Source: Agrilutibacter niabensis
GTDB taxonomy: Bacteria > Pseudomonadota > Gammaproteobacteria > Xanthomonadales > Xanthomonadaceae
Assembly (NCBI RefSeq): GCF_042657165.1
Contig: NZ_JBHSNJ010000012.1
Span: 744,001 to 808,000 of the forward strand
DNA length: 64,000 bases
Direction of reading: 5' to 3'
The notes under the pieces are model-generated. The model had not been told where the DNA came from. It saw only the letters and a list, made by a program, of their open reading frames with translations, and did no database searches. Of the stretch, positions 41,776 through 50,871 are shown one piece after another (position 1 is the first letter of the stretch; the number at the start of each line of letters is the position of its first letter). The position numbers and the translations under genes were made by a program.

Positions 41776-42660
41776 ATGGCAACGCGTAAGACGACCCGCA
41801 CCACCCGCAAGGCGGCGAAGAAGACGACGGCCCGGAAGGCTCCGGCGAAGAAGGCTGCGGCGAAGCGGGCAGCCGGCAAGGCGCCGAAAAAGGCCGTAAA
41901 GAAGGCAGTCACGAAGGCCGCTGGAAAGAAGGCGGTGAAGAAGTCCGCCATAAAGAAGGCCGTGAAGAAGACTGCTGTAAAGAAGGCCGTGAAGAAGGCC
42001 GCTGTAAAGAAGGCCGTGAAGAAGGCGGTGAAGAAGGCGGTGAAGAAGGCGGTGAAGAAGGCAGTCGTGAAGAAGGGCGCACCCAAGGCGGCCACGAAGT
42101 CCACCAAGGCATCCGCGCGGAAGGCTGCCGGCAGGACGGTCACCGCCAAGCCCACCAGGGCCGCCGGCGCGAAAGCGACGAAGCAGGCCGTGACAGTGGT
42201 GGAGGTCGTGAAGAAGAGCGCGCCCCGCGCCGCCGCCAGGAAATCCTCCCCCGACAAGGTGAGCGCGCAGGGCATGGCGCAACGCCGCGTTGTCCCCGCC
42301 GAGCCCGGCAAGACGAAGTTGGCCAAGGCATCGACAGCCATGCCACGCAGTGGGCGTGGCGCGTCGCGATCCCGCAAGCCGCACCACATCACCCCAGAGG
42401 AAGCCCTGGCCAATACCCGTGAATTGCTCGAGGCCAAGCAGGCCCGCGACCGCGAACCGCCTCCGTGGCGGCAGTTCGATCCCGATCACGGCCATCCGGC
42501 GCACGAGCACGCAGCCCCCGGCCGCGATGCGGCGCAGGAGGCGCAGGCCCACGCCCACGCAGAGGAACTGCATCGGGGGGAGAGCCGCATGAAGGCCATC
42601 CAGGGCAGCATCAGCGGGCAGGATCGGCACCATCAGGGCCGCCAGGACGCGAAGGACTAG
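41776..42660 (+). CDS. Histone H1-like lysine/alanine-rich protein
   Basis: 294 residues. The first two thirds consist of Lys-Ala-rich repeats, dominated by KKAVKKA and KKAAVKKAV heptad-like units (about 37-98), like the C-terminal tail of eukaryotic H1 and bacterial AlgP/HctB-type proteins. It would bind DNA non-specifically through charge. The last third is different: RSRKPHHITPEEALANTREL then a segment of histidine- and acid-rich repeats (HGHPAHEHAA, AHAHAEELH) that could bind metal. GGAGG precedes ATG 41776. Repeat-rich DNA of this kind is prone to slippage, so length may vary between strains. It was not matched to a named homologue. Confidence 0.8.
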   Translation: MATRKTTRTTRKAAKKTTARKAPAKKAAAKRAAGKAPKKAVKKAVTKAAGKKAVKKSAIKKAVKKTAVKKAVKKAAVKKAVKKAVKKAVKKAVKKAVVKKGAPKAATKSTKASARKAAGRTVTAKPTRAAGAKATKQAVTVVEVVKKSAPRAAARKSSPDKVSAQGMAQRRVVPAEPGKTKLAKASTAMPRSGRGASRSRKPHHITPEEALANTRELLEAKQARDREPPPWRQFDPDHGHPAHEHAAPGRDAAQEAQAHAHAEELHRGESRMKAIQGSISGQDRHHQGRQDAKD

Positions 42661-42695
42661 AATGAAGCGCTTACAGGAGCCTCCACCTGAACGTC

Positions 42696-42974
42696 ATGCA
42701 GCAGTACGAAATCCACCACGATCCCGTCGCCCACCGCTTCACCACTATCGTGGAGGGGCTCGAATCCGAGGTGGACTACCACTACGACGGCGACATCCTG
42801 GTCATCCACCACACGGGCGTGCCGCGCCCGGTCGAAGGTCGCGGCATTGCCTCGGAGCTGGTCCGTGCAGTGTTCGAGTTCGCGCGGGGGGCGGGCACGA
42901 AGGTGCGGCCCGCGTGCTCCTACGCCGCGCTATGGGTGCAGAAACACAAGCAATACGCCGACCTGCTGGCGTAA
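42696..42974 (+). CDS. GNAT-fold protein (YjdJ/NATA type)
   Basis: 92 residues, a truncated GNAT domain of the COG2388 type. The acetyl-CoA pyrophosphate loop is GRGIASELVRAVFEFARGAG, with a Q/R-x-x-G-x-A-like core, and the central strands are DILVIHHTGVPRPVEG. KVRPACSYAALWVQKHKQYA is the typical C-terminal block with conserved cysteine, tyrosine and histidine. The substrate is unknown. It lies 35 bases after the histone-like gene; an effect on that lysine-rich protein is possible but only inferred from adjacency. Confidence 0.88.
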   Translation: MQQYEIHHDPVAHRFTTIVEGLESEVDYHYDGDILVIHHTGVPRPVEGRGIASELVRAVFEFARGAGTKVRPACSYAALWVQKHKQYADLLA

Positions 42975-43051
42975 GGCTGCCTTGACGGAGCGGGGCGGCG
43001 GGCCGGGGGCGTATCATTCCCGGCCGCTCCGGCCCCCAGAACCTGCGCTCC

Positions 43052-43765
43052 ATGCGTCTCAACAAGCACATCAGCGACACCGGTCACTGCTCGCGTCGCG
43101 AAGCCGACCGCCTCATCGCCGAAGGGCGCGTCACCGTCAATGGCCTGCGCGCGCGTGTCGGCGCGGAGGTGGGCGAGGACGACACCGTTCTGGTCGATGG
43201 GCAGAAGCTGCAGTTGCGCACCGCCGCCAAGGGGCAGCGCAAGCATGTCTACATCGCCCTGAACAAGCCCACGGGCGTCACCTGCACCACCGAGTCCACG
43301 GTGAAGGGCAACATCGTCGACTTCGTCGGCCACGAGAAGCGCATCTTCCCGATCGGGCGCCTGGACAAGGATTCGGAAGGCCTGATCCTGCTGACCAGCA
43401 ACGGCGACATCGTCAACGAGATCCTGCGCGCCGAGAACAAGCTGGAAAAGGAATACCTGGTAGGGGTGAACCACGCGGTCACCGACGAATTCCTGCGCGC
43501 CATGAGCCGCGGCGTGCCCCTGCACGGCCAGACCACGCTGCCCTGCAAGACCGGCAGGCTCGGCAAGGTCGGTTTCCGCATCGTGCTGGTGCAGGGCCTC
43601 AACCGGCAGATCCGGCTGATGGCCGCGCATTTCGGCTACCGGGTGAAGCAACTGGTGCGCGTGCGCATCGGCAGCGTCAAACTGGGCCATCTCAAGCTGG
43701 GCCAATGGCGCAACCTCACGGACGCCGAGCTGCGTGCCCTGCTTCCACAGCGCACCGAGTGGTAG
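43052..43765 (+). CDS. rluF: 23S rRNA pseudouridine synthase F
   Basis: Converts uridine 2604 (E. coli numbering) of 23S rRNA to pseudouridine and can act on tRNA-Tyr. 237 residues. The N-terminal S4 RNA-binding domain is MRLNKHISDTGHCSRREADR. The catalytic aspartate sits in GRLDKDSEGLILLTSNGD, and YIALNKPTGVTCTT and GLNRQIRLMAAHFGY are the other RluB/E/F blocks. The spacing DSEGLI and NLTDAEL fit RluF better than RluB. It has no extra C-terminal tail. It follows the GNAT gene after 77 bases. Confidence 0.92.
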   Translation: MRLNKHISDTGHCSRREADRLIAEGRVTVNGLRARVGAEVGEDDTVLVDGQKLQLRTAAKGQRKHVYIALNKPTGVTCTTESTVKGNIVDFVGHEKRIFPIGRLDKDSEGLILLTSNGDIVNEILRAENKLEKEYLVGVNHAVTDEFLRAMSRGVPLHGQTTLPCKTGRLGKVGFRIVLVQGLNRQIRLMAAHFGYRVKQLVRVRIGSVKLGHLKLGQWRNLTDAELRALLPQRTEW

Positions 43766-43860
43766 ACGCGCGGTGCCGGTTTGCCCGGCGTTCCGCGTGA
43801 ATGTGAATACGGAGATCACCTTTCGGGCGATACTGTCGCCGGGAACAAAAGGATTGCCCC

Positions 43861-44727
43861 ATGCGCACGACCCCACCGCGCACCGCGCCGCTTATTGCCC
43901 CGGCCGTCCTGGCCATGTCCGTGCTGACGCTGTCCATCATGGCGTTGCTGGCCGGGTGCAAACGCGAGCAACCCGCGCCGACCACCGCGCCGGCGACGAC
44001 GGCACCTGCCGCCTCGACCACGCTCCCTACAGGGCCGGACGCCACGCTCAAGGACGTCGCCGAGCACACGCCCGACTACCTCATCGGCATCAGCTACCCG
44101 GCCGTGGCGAGCCAGTACCCGGCATTGGCCACGGAGCTGAGGCAGTACGCGGAAGCCGCGCGATCCGACCTGGTCGAAGCGGCGAAAGGGCGCGAGGAGG
44201 GCACGGACGCACCGCCGTACGAACTGGTCCTTCCGTTCACCGAACTGCACGTCTCGCCGACGCTCGTCGCCGTCGGCGTCGATGGCAGCAGCTATACCGG
44301 CGGTGCCCATGGCACCCCGCTGATCGCGCGCTGGGTATGGCTTCCCAGGCAGAACACCATGCTGCGCGCCAAGGACCTCGTCGCCGATGCGAAGGGCTGG
44401 GAGGCGATCGCCACCCTGGTGCGTGAGCAACTGCACACCGCGTTGTCCCAGCGTGTCGATGCGGATGAATTGCCGCCCGCCGAACGCGTGGAAGTGCTCA
44501 AGGGCGCCAGCAGGATGATCGACGACGGCACCGCCCCCGATCCCGATCACTTCAGCGAGTTCGAACCACTTGTCGGACCCGATGGCCGCATCCGCGCCCT
44601 GCGTTTTGTGTTCGCGCCTTACCAGGTCGGGCCGTATTCCGACGGCACGCAGACGGTCGAGGTGTCGGCGGCATCGCTGCTCCCGCACATCGCACCGGCA
44701 TACAGGAGCCTTTTCGAAGGCGGGTAG
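43861..44727 (+). CDS. DUF3298/RsiV-like lipoprotein
   Basis: 288 residues. Lipoprotein signal with lipobox LLAGC, a threonine-alanine-proline linker, and a domain matching the DUF3298/DUF4163 pair seen in RsiV-type proteins: HTPDYLIGISYPAVASQYPA and the GGAHG motif in SSYTGGAHGTPL. The DUF3298 half ends with FEPLVGPDGRIRALRFVFAP and QVGPYSDGTQ. In RsiV this domain binds lysozyme, but many family members have no sigma factor nearby, and none is seen here. It is probably an outer-membrane or periplasmic lipoprotein of unknown role. Confidence 0.82.
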   Translation: MRTTPPRTAPLIAPAVLAMSVLTLSIMALLAGCKREQPAPTTAPATTAPAASTTLPTGPDATLKDVAEHTPDYLIGISYPAVASQYPALATELRQYAEAARSDLVEAAKGREEGTDAPPYELVLPFTELHVSPTLVAVGVDGSSYTGGAHGTPLIARWVWLPRQNTMLRAKDLVADAKGWEAIATLVREQLHTALSQRVDADELPPAERVEVLKGASRMIDDGTAPDPDHFSEFEPLVGPDGRIRALRFVFAPYQVGPYSDGTQTVEVSAASLLPHIAPAYRSLFEGG

Positions 44728-44760
44728 TGCCATGTCCCCAGCCAGAACGAGCTGACCGCC

Positions 44761-45909
44761 ATGTCCGCGACGCAGTCCTCCCCACCGGCGGCGGAGCGGA
44801 TCCACCCCTTCCGGCACTGGCTGGAACGCCTGCTTGCGCCTGCCGACGTGCGCATCAACGGCAGTCGCGACTGGGACCTGCAACTGCACGACGCACGCCT
44901 CCCGGCGCGGCTGTTCGCGCAGGGCTCGTTGGGCCTGGGCGAGTCGTACATGGACCGCTGGTGGGACGCGCGGTCGCTCGACGGCCTGCTTTACCGTTTG
45001 CTGGACGCGCGCATCGACCAGCGCGTGCCCGGAATCGCCGCGTTGCTCGACGGGTTGCGCGCGCGCCTGTTCAACCTGCAGTCGCGTAGCCGCAGTTTCA
45101 TGGTCGGCGAACGCCACTACGATCTCGGCAACGACCTGTATTCGGCGATGCTCGGCAAGCGGCTGGTATACAGCTGCGGCTACTGGCGCGAAGCGCGCAC
45201 GCTGGACCAGGCCCAGGAGGCCAAGCTCGACCTGGTCTGCCGCAAGCTCGGGTTGCAGCCGGGCATGCGCGTTCTCGACATCGGCTGCGGCTGGGGCGAG
45301 GCGCTCAAGTTCGCGGCCGAGCGCTATGGCGTGAGCGGAGTGGGCGTCACGGTGTCGCGCGAACAGGCCGCTCTCGCGCAGCAATTGTGCGCTGGATTGC
45401 CGGTCGACATCCGCGTGCAGGATTACCGGGAACTCGACGAGAAGTTCGATCGCATCTTTTCCATCGGCATGTTCGAGCACGTCGGAGTGAAGAACTACCG
45501 GCGCTATTTCGAAGTCGCGCGCGCCTGCCTGCCGGACGATGGCCTGTTCCTGCTGCACAGCATCGGCAACAACATCTCGCAGCACCACACCGACCCATGG
45601 ATCGCGCGCTACATCTTCCCCAATTCGATGCTGCCCTCGGCGGCGCAGATTGCACGCGCGGTGGAGGAGCTGTTCGTCATCGAGGATTGGCACGGCTTCG
45701 GCACCGACTACGACCGCACGTTGCAGGCATGGCGCGACAACGTCGATGCCGCGTGGGACCAGCTGCCTGCCTACGACGAGCGGTTCCGCCGCATGTGGCG
45801 CTTCTACCTCTCCGGATCGATGGCGAGCTTTCGCGCGCGCCGCATCCAGCTGTGGCAAGTGGTGCTGTCGCCGCGCGGCGTGCGCGGCGGTTACGGGGCG
45901 CCGCGCTAG
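44761..45909 (+). CDS. cfa: Cyclopropane-fatty-acyl-phospholipid synthase
   Basis: Transfers a methylene group from SAM to cis double bonds of phospholipid acyl chains. 382 residues. The N-terminal lipid-binding region is QGSLGLGESYMDRWWDARSL, the SAM motif VLDIGCGWGEALKFAA, and the active-site bicarbonate region has YSCGYW (about residue 140) plus MFEHVGVKNYRRYF and LHSIGNN. RMWRFYLSGSMASFRAR is the family C-terminal block. Expected role: membrane protection against acid and oxidative stress. ATG 44761 is 33 bases after the lipoprotein gene, so co-transcription is possible. Confidence 0.94.
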   Translation: MSATQSSPPAAERIHPFRHWLERLLAPADVRINGSRDWDLQLHDARLPARLFAQGSLGLGESYMDRWWDARSLDGLLYRLLDARIDQRVPGIAALLDGLRARLFNLQSRSRSFMVGERHYDLGNDLYSAMLGKRLVYSCGYWREARTLDQAQEAKLDLVCRKLGLQPGMRVLDIGCGWGEALKFAAERYGVSGVGVTVSREQAALAQQLCAGLPVDIRVQDYRELDEKFDRIFSIGMFEHVGVKNYRRYFEVARACLPDDGLFLLHSIGNNISQHHTDPWIARYIFPNSMLPSAAQIARAVEELFVIEDWHGFGTDYDRTLQAWRDNVDAAWDQLPAYDERFRRMWRFYLSGSMASFRARRIQLWQVVLSPRGVRGGYGAPR

Positions 45910-46030
45910 CCCCGGATTGATTGCCGATCATGCGATGACTTGAAGCGGTCAAGCTTCCGCAACGTGCGCGGTCGACCATGCCATGGCCGGCCGGGGGGCG
46001 GCATACCCCCGACTTCCGAAGAGGTTCATC

Positions 46031-47317
46031 ATGCACAGCAAGTTGCTTGCTGCCGTCGCCGCCTGCGCCCTCACGGCGTTGGCGCCGGCGGTATCCGCCA
46101 GGGATGCCAATGCCGTGATTCCCCCCCAACACCAGGGCACCCACCAGGGCCTGATCGTGATCGGCCATCGTGGCGCGAGCGGCTATCGTCCCGAGCACAC
46201 GCTGGAGTCGTACCGCCTCGCCATCCGCCAGGGCGCGGACTTCATCGAGCCCGACCTGGTCGCGACAAAGGATGGAGTGCTGGTCGCGCGCCACGAGAAC
46301 GAGATCTCTGGGACCACCGACGTCGCCAGCCACCCCGAGTTCGCCAACCGTCGCACCACCAAGATCATCGATGGCCACTCGCGGACGGGCTGGTTCACCG
46401 AGGATTTCACCCTCGCCGAACTCCGGACGTTGCGGGCGAGGGAACGCATTCCCGCAGTGCGCCCGGCGAATACCCGTTACGACGGCATGTTCCAGATCCC
46501 CACCTTCGCCGAAGTGGTTCGCCTGGCGAAGGCGGAAAGCCGCGGCGGGCGCATGGTGGGCGTGTATCCCGAAACCAAGCATCCGACCTGGTTCGCAAGT
46601 GAGGGCCGCCGCCTGGATGGCAGGCCGATCGGCATCTCCCTCGGCCGCAAGCTGGTGGAAACACTGGTCGCAGAGGGCTTCACCGACCCGCACCGCGTCT
46701 ACATCCAGAGTTTCGAAGTCGCCAACCTGATCGAACTGAAGAAATCGATCATGCCGTCGGCGGGCGTCGACTTCCCGCTGGTGCAGCTGTTCGACGACAT
46801 CCATTCGAGTGGTCCCTACGACTTTCGCTGGAACGCCGCGCAGGGCGCCGATCTCGATGCGATCTACGGCGGGCTCGCGGGGGTGATCGGTGGCATCGGC
46901 GCGAACACGCAGTACCAGGCGCTCGCCACCGGACCGGCGCTGCAGTGGATGAAGGCGAACTACGCCAGCGGCCTGGGCCCATGGAAAGGCAATTTACTGC
47001 CGCGCACGCCGCTGGCCGCGAACGTGGATGCCAACGGCGACGGCGTCGCCCAGCTCGCCACGCGCAACCTGGGGCTCGTGCACCCGATGCTGGCCCACGC
47101 ACTCAAGGCCGGGCTGGTGGTGCATCCCTACACGCTGCGCGCCGAGGAGAACTACCTGAGCCAGTCGCCAACGGGTATCAACCAGTCGGTGGTGTCCGAG
47201 GCGGTGCAGCTTTACGGCCTGGGCGTGCAGGGGTTTTTCATCGACCAGCCCGACCTGGGCGTCGCCGCACGCGACATCTTCCTCGATCTCAGCAAGCTCG
47301 ATCCCGGCAAGCCCTGA
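46031..47317 (+). CDS. Periplasmic glycerophosphodiester phosphodiesterase (GlpQ-like)
   Basis: Hydrolyses glycerophosphodiesters to glycerol-3-phosphate and an alcohol. 428 residues with a signal peptide (LLAAVAACALTALAPAVSA). GDPD signatures are IGHRGASGYRPEHTLESY (catalytic HRG and N/PENT-like P-E-H-T), GADFIEPDLVATKDGVLVAR with the metal-binding E-x-D, and HENEISGTTD. The C-terminal strand SVVSEAVQLYGLGVQGFFID closes the barrel. ATG 46031 has GAGG seven bases upstream. A terminator follows at 47350. Confidence 0.92.
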   Translation: MHSKLLAAVAACALTALAPAVSARDANAVIPPQHQGTHQGLIVIGHRGASGYRPEHTLESYRLAIRQGADFIEPDLVATKDGVLVARHENEISGTTDVASHPEFANRRTTKIIDGHSRTGWFTEDFTLAELRTLRARERIPAVRPANTRYDGMFQIPTFAEVVRLAKAESRGGRMVGVYPETKHPTWFASEGRRLDGRPIGISLGRKLVETLVAEGFTDPHRVYIQSFEVANLIELKKSIMPSAGVDFPLVQLFDDIHSSGPYDFRWNAAQGADLDAIYGGLAGVIGGIGANTQYQALATGPALQWMKANYASGLGPWKGNLLPRTPLAANVDANGDGVAQLATRNLGLVHPMLAHALKAGLVVHPYTLRAEENYLSQSPTGINQSVVSEAVQLYGLGVQGFFIDQPDLGVAARDIFLDLSKLDPGKP

Positions 47318-47349
47318 TCGAAGCCGCCGCGATCACCCCGTGCCCGGAA

Positions 47350-47379
47350 CCGCCCGCCGACCGCGGGCGGTTTCATTTT
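47350..47379 (+). terminator. Rho-independent terminator after the GDPD gene
   Basis: CCGCCCGC (47350-47357) pairs with GCGGGCGG (47363-47370) around a five-base loop, followed by TTTCATTTT. Confidence 0.75.
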
Positions 47380-47517
47380 CCCGGCGGCAAGGTGCCGACT
47401 AGCCCGAACGTCACATGCATCCGGCGGCGCCGGGCTGCTACGGTCGGGCGGCACCGCATGGCCTGCGACAGGGCCTCCCATGTCCTGCGGAAACCCAGAC
47501 CATCATCGGAGACATCC

Positions 47518-49614
47518 ATGGCCGTCCTTTCGATCAAACCACTCGCCGCCGGCTGCATCCTCGGCGTACTCGCCCTGGCGGGCTGCGATGCCGGCAAGCC
47601 CGCTGCGCCGGAAGCGCAGGCCTCCGTCACCACTCCGGAATTCAAGCTGGACGAAAGCAAGCTGCCGCAGGTGGCCGGTTTCAAGGCCAGCGATCTCGAC
47701 CCGGCCAACGGCGCGTGCACGAACCTCGACGCCTACGTCAACGGCAAGTGGAACGCAGCCAATCCGATCCCGGCCGACCGCACCAGCTGGGGCCTGTACG
47801 AGATGATGGGCGAGCGCTCGCTCGCCGTGCAGCACCAGCTTGCCGAGCAGGCGGCGGCGGCCAAGGCGGGCGGCGTGGAAAAGATCATCGGCGACATCTG
47901 GGCGACCGGCATGGACACCGCCAAGCTCAATGCGCAGGGCATCAAGCCGCTGCAGGGCCGGCTCGATGCGATCGATGCGCTCGGTGACGGCGCATCGATC
48001 GCCGAGTTCCTGCGCCAGTCGTACGCGAAGGGCGAGGGTTTCGTCTTCGGATTCGGGGCCAGCCCGGACTTCAAGGACTCCAACATCAACATCGCCTACG
48101 CGACCCAGGGCGGCCTCGGCCTGCCGGATCGCAATTACTACTTCGACGCCGACAAGAAGGAAGCGCGCGACGCCTACCAGGCACACATCGCCAAGCTGCT
48201 GGAAATGTCCGGGATCCCGGCGGCGGATGCGGCCGCGCAGGCGAAGGATGTGATGGCGTTCGAGACACGCCTGGCCAAGGCATCGAAGTCGAACGAGGAC
48301 TTGTCGCGCGACGCCGCGCTTTACTACAACCCCGTGTCGCTGGCCGATGCCGACAAGCTCACGCCCAACTTCCCCTGGAGCACGTTCTTCGCGTCGCAGG
48401 GCCTGGAGGCGCCGAAGATGTTTTCGCTGGCGATGCCTGCGTTCCAGCAGGAGTTCGACCGCATGCTGACCGACGTTCCGGCGGCGACCTGGAAGAGCTA
48501 CCTGCGGTTCAAGACCATCGACAACGCCGCGCGCTTCCTCAGCGACGACTTCGCGCAGCAGTACTTCGAATTCCACAACAAGGCCCTCAACGGCCAGAAG
48601 GAAATGCAGGAGCGCTGGAAGCGGGTACTGGGCACGGTAAATCGCGGCGCCGGCGAGGCGATGGGTCAGTTGTACGTCAAGGCGGCGTTCCCCGGCGACT
48701 CCAAGGCCAAGGTGCTGGAGATGGTCCAGAACATGCGCGCCGTGCTGAAGACGCGCCTGGAAAAGCTGGAGTGGATGGGCGATGCCACCCGCCAGAAGGC
48801 GCTGGCCAAGTGGGAGACCTTCACGCCCAAGATCGGTTATCCCGACAAGTGGCGTGACTGGTCGGGCCTGCAGACCAGCCGCGACAGCTACATCGGCAAC
48901 GTGCTGGCGGCGAACGAGTTCAACTACAAGTGGGACCTGGGCAAGATCGGCGAACCGGTCGATCGCACCGAGTGGGGCATGAGTCCGCAGACGGTCAATG
49001 CCTACTACAACCCGCAGCTCAACGAAGTGGTGTTCCCCGCTGCGATCCTGCAGCCGCCGCTGTTCGATCCCAAGTCCGACGACCCGCTCAACTACGGCAA
49101 CACCGGTGCGACCATCGGCCACGAACTGATGCACGGCTACGACGACCAGGGCAGCCGCTTCGGGCCTGGCGGCAACTTCGAGAACTGGTGGACCGACGCC
49201 GATGCCAAGGGTTTCGCCGCGCGCAGCGAGAAGCTGGTGCAGCAGTTCAACGAGTACGAAGCCCTGCCGGGAATGAAGGTCAATGGCCGCCTCACCCTGG
49301 GCGAGAACATCGCCGACCTCGGCGGCATCGAGGTCGCCTACGACGCGATGAAGAAGGCCGCCGGCGACTCACCCGATCCGATGGTCGAAGGCATGACCCG
49401 CGACCAGCGCTTCTTCGCCAGCTACGCGTTGAGCTGGCGCAGCAGCATGACCCCGGAATCGCTGAAGGTGCTGGTGGCATCCAACGAGCACGCGCCGGCG
49501 AATTTCCGCGCGATCGCACCGCCAACGAACATGCCGCAGTTCGCCGCGGCGTTCCAGTGCAAGGAAGGCGATCCGATGGTGCGCAGGGGCGACAAGCAGG
49601 TTGTGATCTGGTGA
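47518..49614 (+). CDS. M13 family zinc endopeptidase (PepO/neprilysin-like), lipoprotein
   Basis: 698 residues, exported and lipid-anchored: the signal ends in lipobox LAGC. The neprilysin N-domain follows (GACTNLDAYVNGKWNAANPI, LPDRNYYFD). The zinc site HELMH lies in GATIGHELMHGYDDQG (about residue 535) and the third ligand in ENIADLGGIEVAYDA (about residue 596). The end APTNMPQFAAAFQCKEGD matches the family's final block. It cleaves small peptides in the periplasm or at the surface. Xanthomonadaceae carry several paralogues. ATG 47518 is chosen because upstream frame to 46945 overlaps the GDPD gene. Confidence 0.95.
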   Translation: MAVLSIKPLAAGCILGVLALAGCDAGKPAAPEAQASVTTPEFKLDESKLPQVAGFKASDLDPANGACTNLDAYVNGKWNAANPIPADRTSWGLYEMMGERSLAVQHQLAEQAAAAKAGGVEKIIGDIWATGMDTAKLNAQGIKPLQGRLDAIDALGDGASIAEFLRQSYAKGEGFVFGFGASPDFKDSNINIAYATQGGLGLPDRNYYFDADKKEARDAYQAHIAKLLEMSGIPAADAAAQAKDVMAFETRLAKASKSNEDLSRDAALYYNPVSLADADKLTPNFPWSTFFASQGLEAPKMFSLAMPAFQQEFDRMLTDVPAATWKSYLRFKTIDNAARFLSDDFAQQYFEFHNKALNGQKEMQERWKRVLGTVNRGAGEAMGQLYVKAAFPGDSKAKVLEMVQNMRAVLKTRLEKLEWMGDATRQKALAKWETFTPKIGYPDKWRDWSGLQTSRDSYIGNVLAANEFNYKWDLGKIGEPVDRTEWGMSPQTVNAYYNPQLNEVVFPAAILQPPLFDPKSDDPLNYGNTGATIGHELMHGYDDQGSRFGPGGNFENWWTDADAKGFAARSEKLVQQFNEYEALPGMKVNGRLTLGENIADLGGIEVAYDAMKKAAGDSPDPMVEGMTRDQRFFASYALSWRSSMTPESLKVLVASNEHAPANFRAIAPPTNMPQFAAAFQCKEGDPMVRRGDKQVVIW

Positions 49615-49620
49615 TCCCGG

Positions 49621-49653
49621 CGCTCCCTTCCGTCCTTGCGGGGGGAAGGGAGC
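49621..49653. terminator. Hairpin between convergent pepO-like and dinB genes
   Basis: CTCCCTTCC pairs with GGAAGGGAG across about a dozen bases of loop. There is no clear U-tract on either strand, so termination is uncertain, but position between two stops fits. Confidence 0.4.
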
Positions 49654-49665
49654 ACGCCGCGACGA

Positions 49666-50787
49666 TTAGCCAGCGTGTTCCGCCGCCGCGAACAGGTCGT
49701 CCTGCGCGGCGGCGCTGTCGGAGTCGACAAAGCCTGAAAGTCCGACGCCCACCAGCCGGTAGCGCGTCCGGTTCGGCAATTCCACGCGCGAACGCAGCTC
49801 GCAGGCGATGTCGGCGAGCTGCTGCAATGACGACGGCCGCGCCGACGGCGTGAGGCTGCGGGTCAAGGTGCGGAAGTCCGATGTCTTCAGCTTCAGCACC
49901 ACGGTACGCGCAAGGCGGCCATGATTCGCCGCGCGCTCGCGTTCGTAGCCCGCCCAGGCCTTTTCGGCGAGCCGGCGGATGTGCGGCTCGAGTTCGTCCA
50001 GAAACAGGTCGTGCTCGAAGGTGTCCTCCGCGGAGATCTGCATCGTCGGGCGCTCGCTCTGCACCGGATGGTCGTCGATGCCGAGCGACAGCTCGTGCAG
50101 GCGCAGCCCCCAGCGGCCGAAGCGCTGCTCCAGTTCCTCGACGCGCAGCGCGCGCAGGTCGCCGACGGTGGTGACGCCCAGTTGCGCGAGTCTTGTTTCC
50201 ATGACCTTGCCCACGCCGGGTAGGCGGCCGACCGCCAGCGGTTCGAGGAAGGCGAGGACCTGGTGCGGCCGGACCACGAACAGGCCATCCGGCTTGCGCC
50301 AGTCGCTGGCGATCTTGGCGACGAACTTGTTCGGCGCCACGCCGGCCGACGCCGTCAGCTGGGTTTCCTCGCGGATCGCGCCCCGGATTGCCTCGGCCGT
50401 CGCGGTTGCGGTGGGCAGGCCGGTCTTGGTCGTGGTGACGTCGAGGTAGGCCTCGTCCAGCGACAGCGGTTCGATCAGGTCGGTGTGGCGCGCGAAGATC
50501 TCGCGCACCTGCCGCGACACCGCCTTGTAGCGGGTGAAATCCGGTGGCACGAAGATCGCCTGCGGACACAGGCGTTCCGCGCGCACCGCCGGCATCGCCG
50601 AGCGCACCCCGAACCTGCGCGCTTCGTAGCTGGCCGCGCATACGACCGAGCGCGCGCCGCGCCAGGCGACCACCACGGGCCTGCCGCGCAGGGCGGGGTC
50701 GTCGCGCTGTTCGACCGAGGCATAGAACGCATCCATGTCGACATGCACGATCTTCCGGGATGCGCTGACTGAAGGTTGCTCGGACAC
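49666..50787 (-). CDS. dinB: DNA polymerase IV
   Basis: Y-family translesion polymerase, error-prone and induced by damage. About 373 residues. Catalytic acids: Asp17 in HVDMDAFYASVEQ and the pair in LSLDEAYLDVT. Further blocks are RRFGVRSAMP, ASAGVAPNKFVAKIASDWRKP (finger/palm) and GRLPGVGKVMETRLAQLGV, the helix-hairpin-helix. The little-finger domain follows with TMQISAEDTFEHDL. The last residues QDDLFAAAEHAG resemble a beta-clamp-binding tail. The GTG start at 50787 is inferred; no strong ribosome site is seen and the frame continues upstream to 51543 as a pssA shadow. No LexA box was identified. Confidence 0.93.
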   Translation of the reverse strand: MSEQPSVSASRKIVHVDMDAFYASVEQRDDPALRGRPVVVAWRGARSVVCAASYEARRFGVRSAMPAVRAERLCPQAIFVPPDFTRYKAVSRQVREIFARHTDLIEPLSLDEAYLDVTTTKTGLPTATATAEAIRGAIREETQLTASAGVAPNKFVAKIASDWRKPDGLFVVRPHQVLAFLEPLAVGRLPGVGKVMETRLAQLGVTTVGDLRALRVEELEQRFGRWGLRLHELSLGIDDHPVQSERPTMQISAEDTFEHDLFLDELEPHIRRLAEKAWAGYERERAANHGRLARTVVLKLKTSDFRTLTRSLTPSARPSSLQQLADIACELRSRVELPNRTRYRLVGVGLSGFVDSDSAAAQDDLFAAAEHAG

Positions 50788-50871
50788 GGAGGAAGTGTAG
50801 CCGCGCCATGTTTTCACGGCGCGTGCACGCCGCGCTTGCCGTAACGGCACATGCTTGGCAGCATCGCCCGC

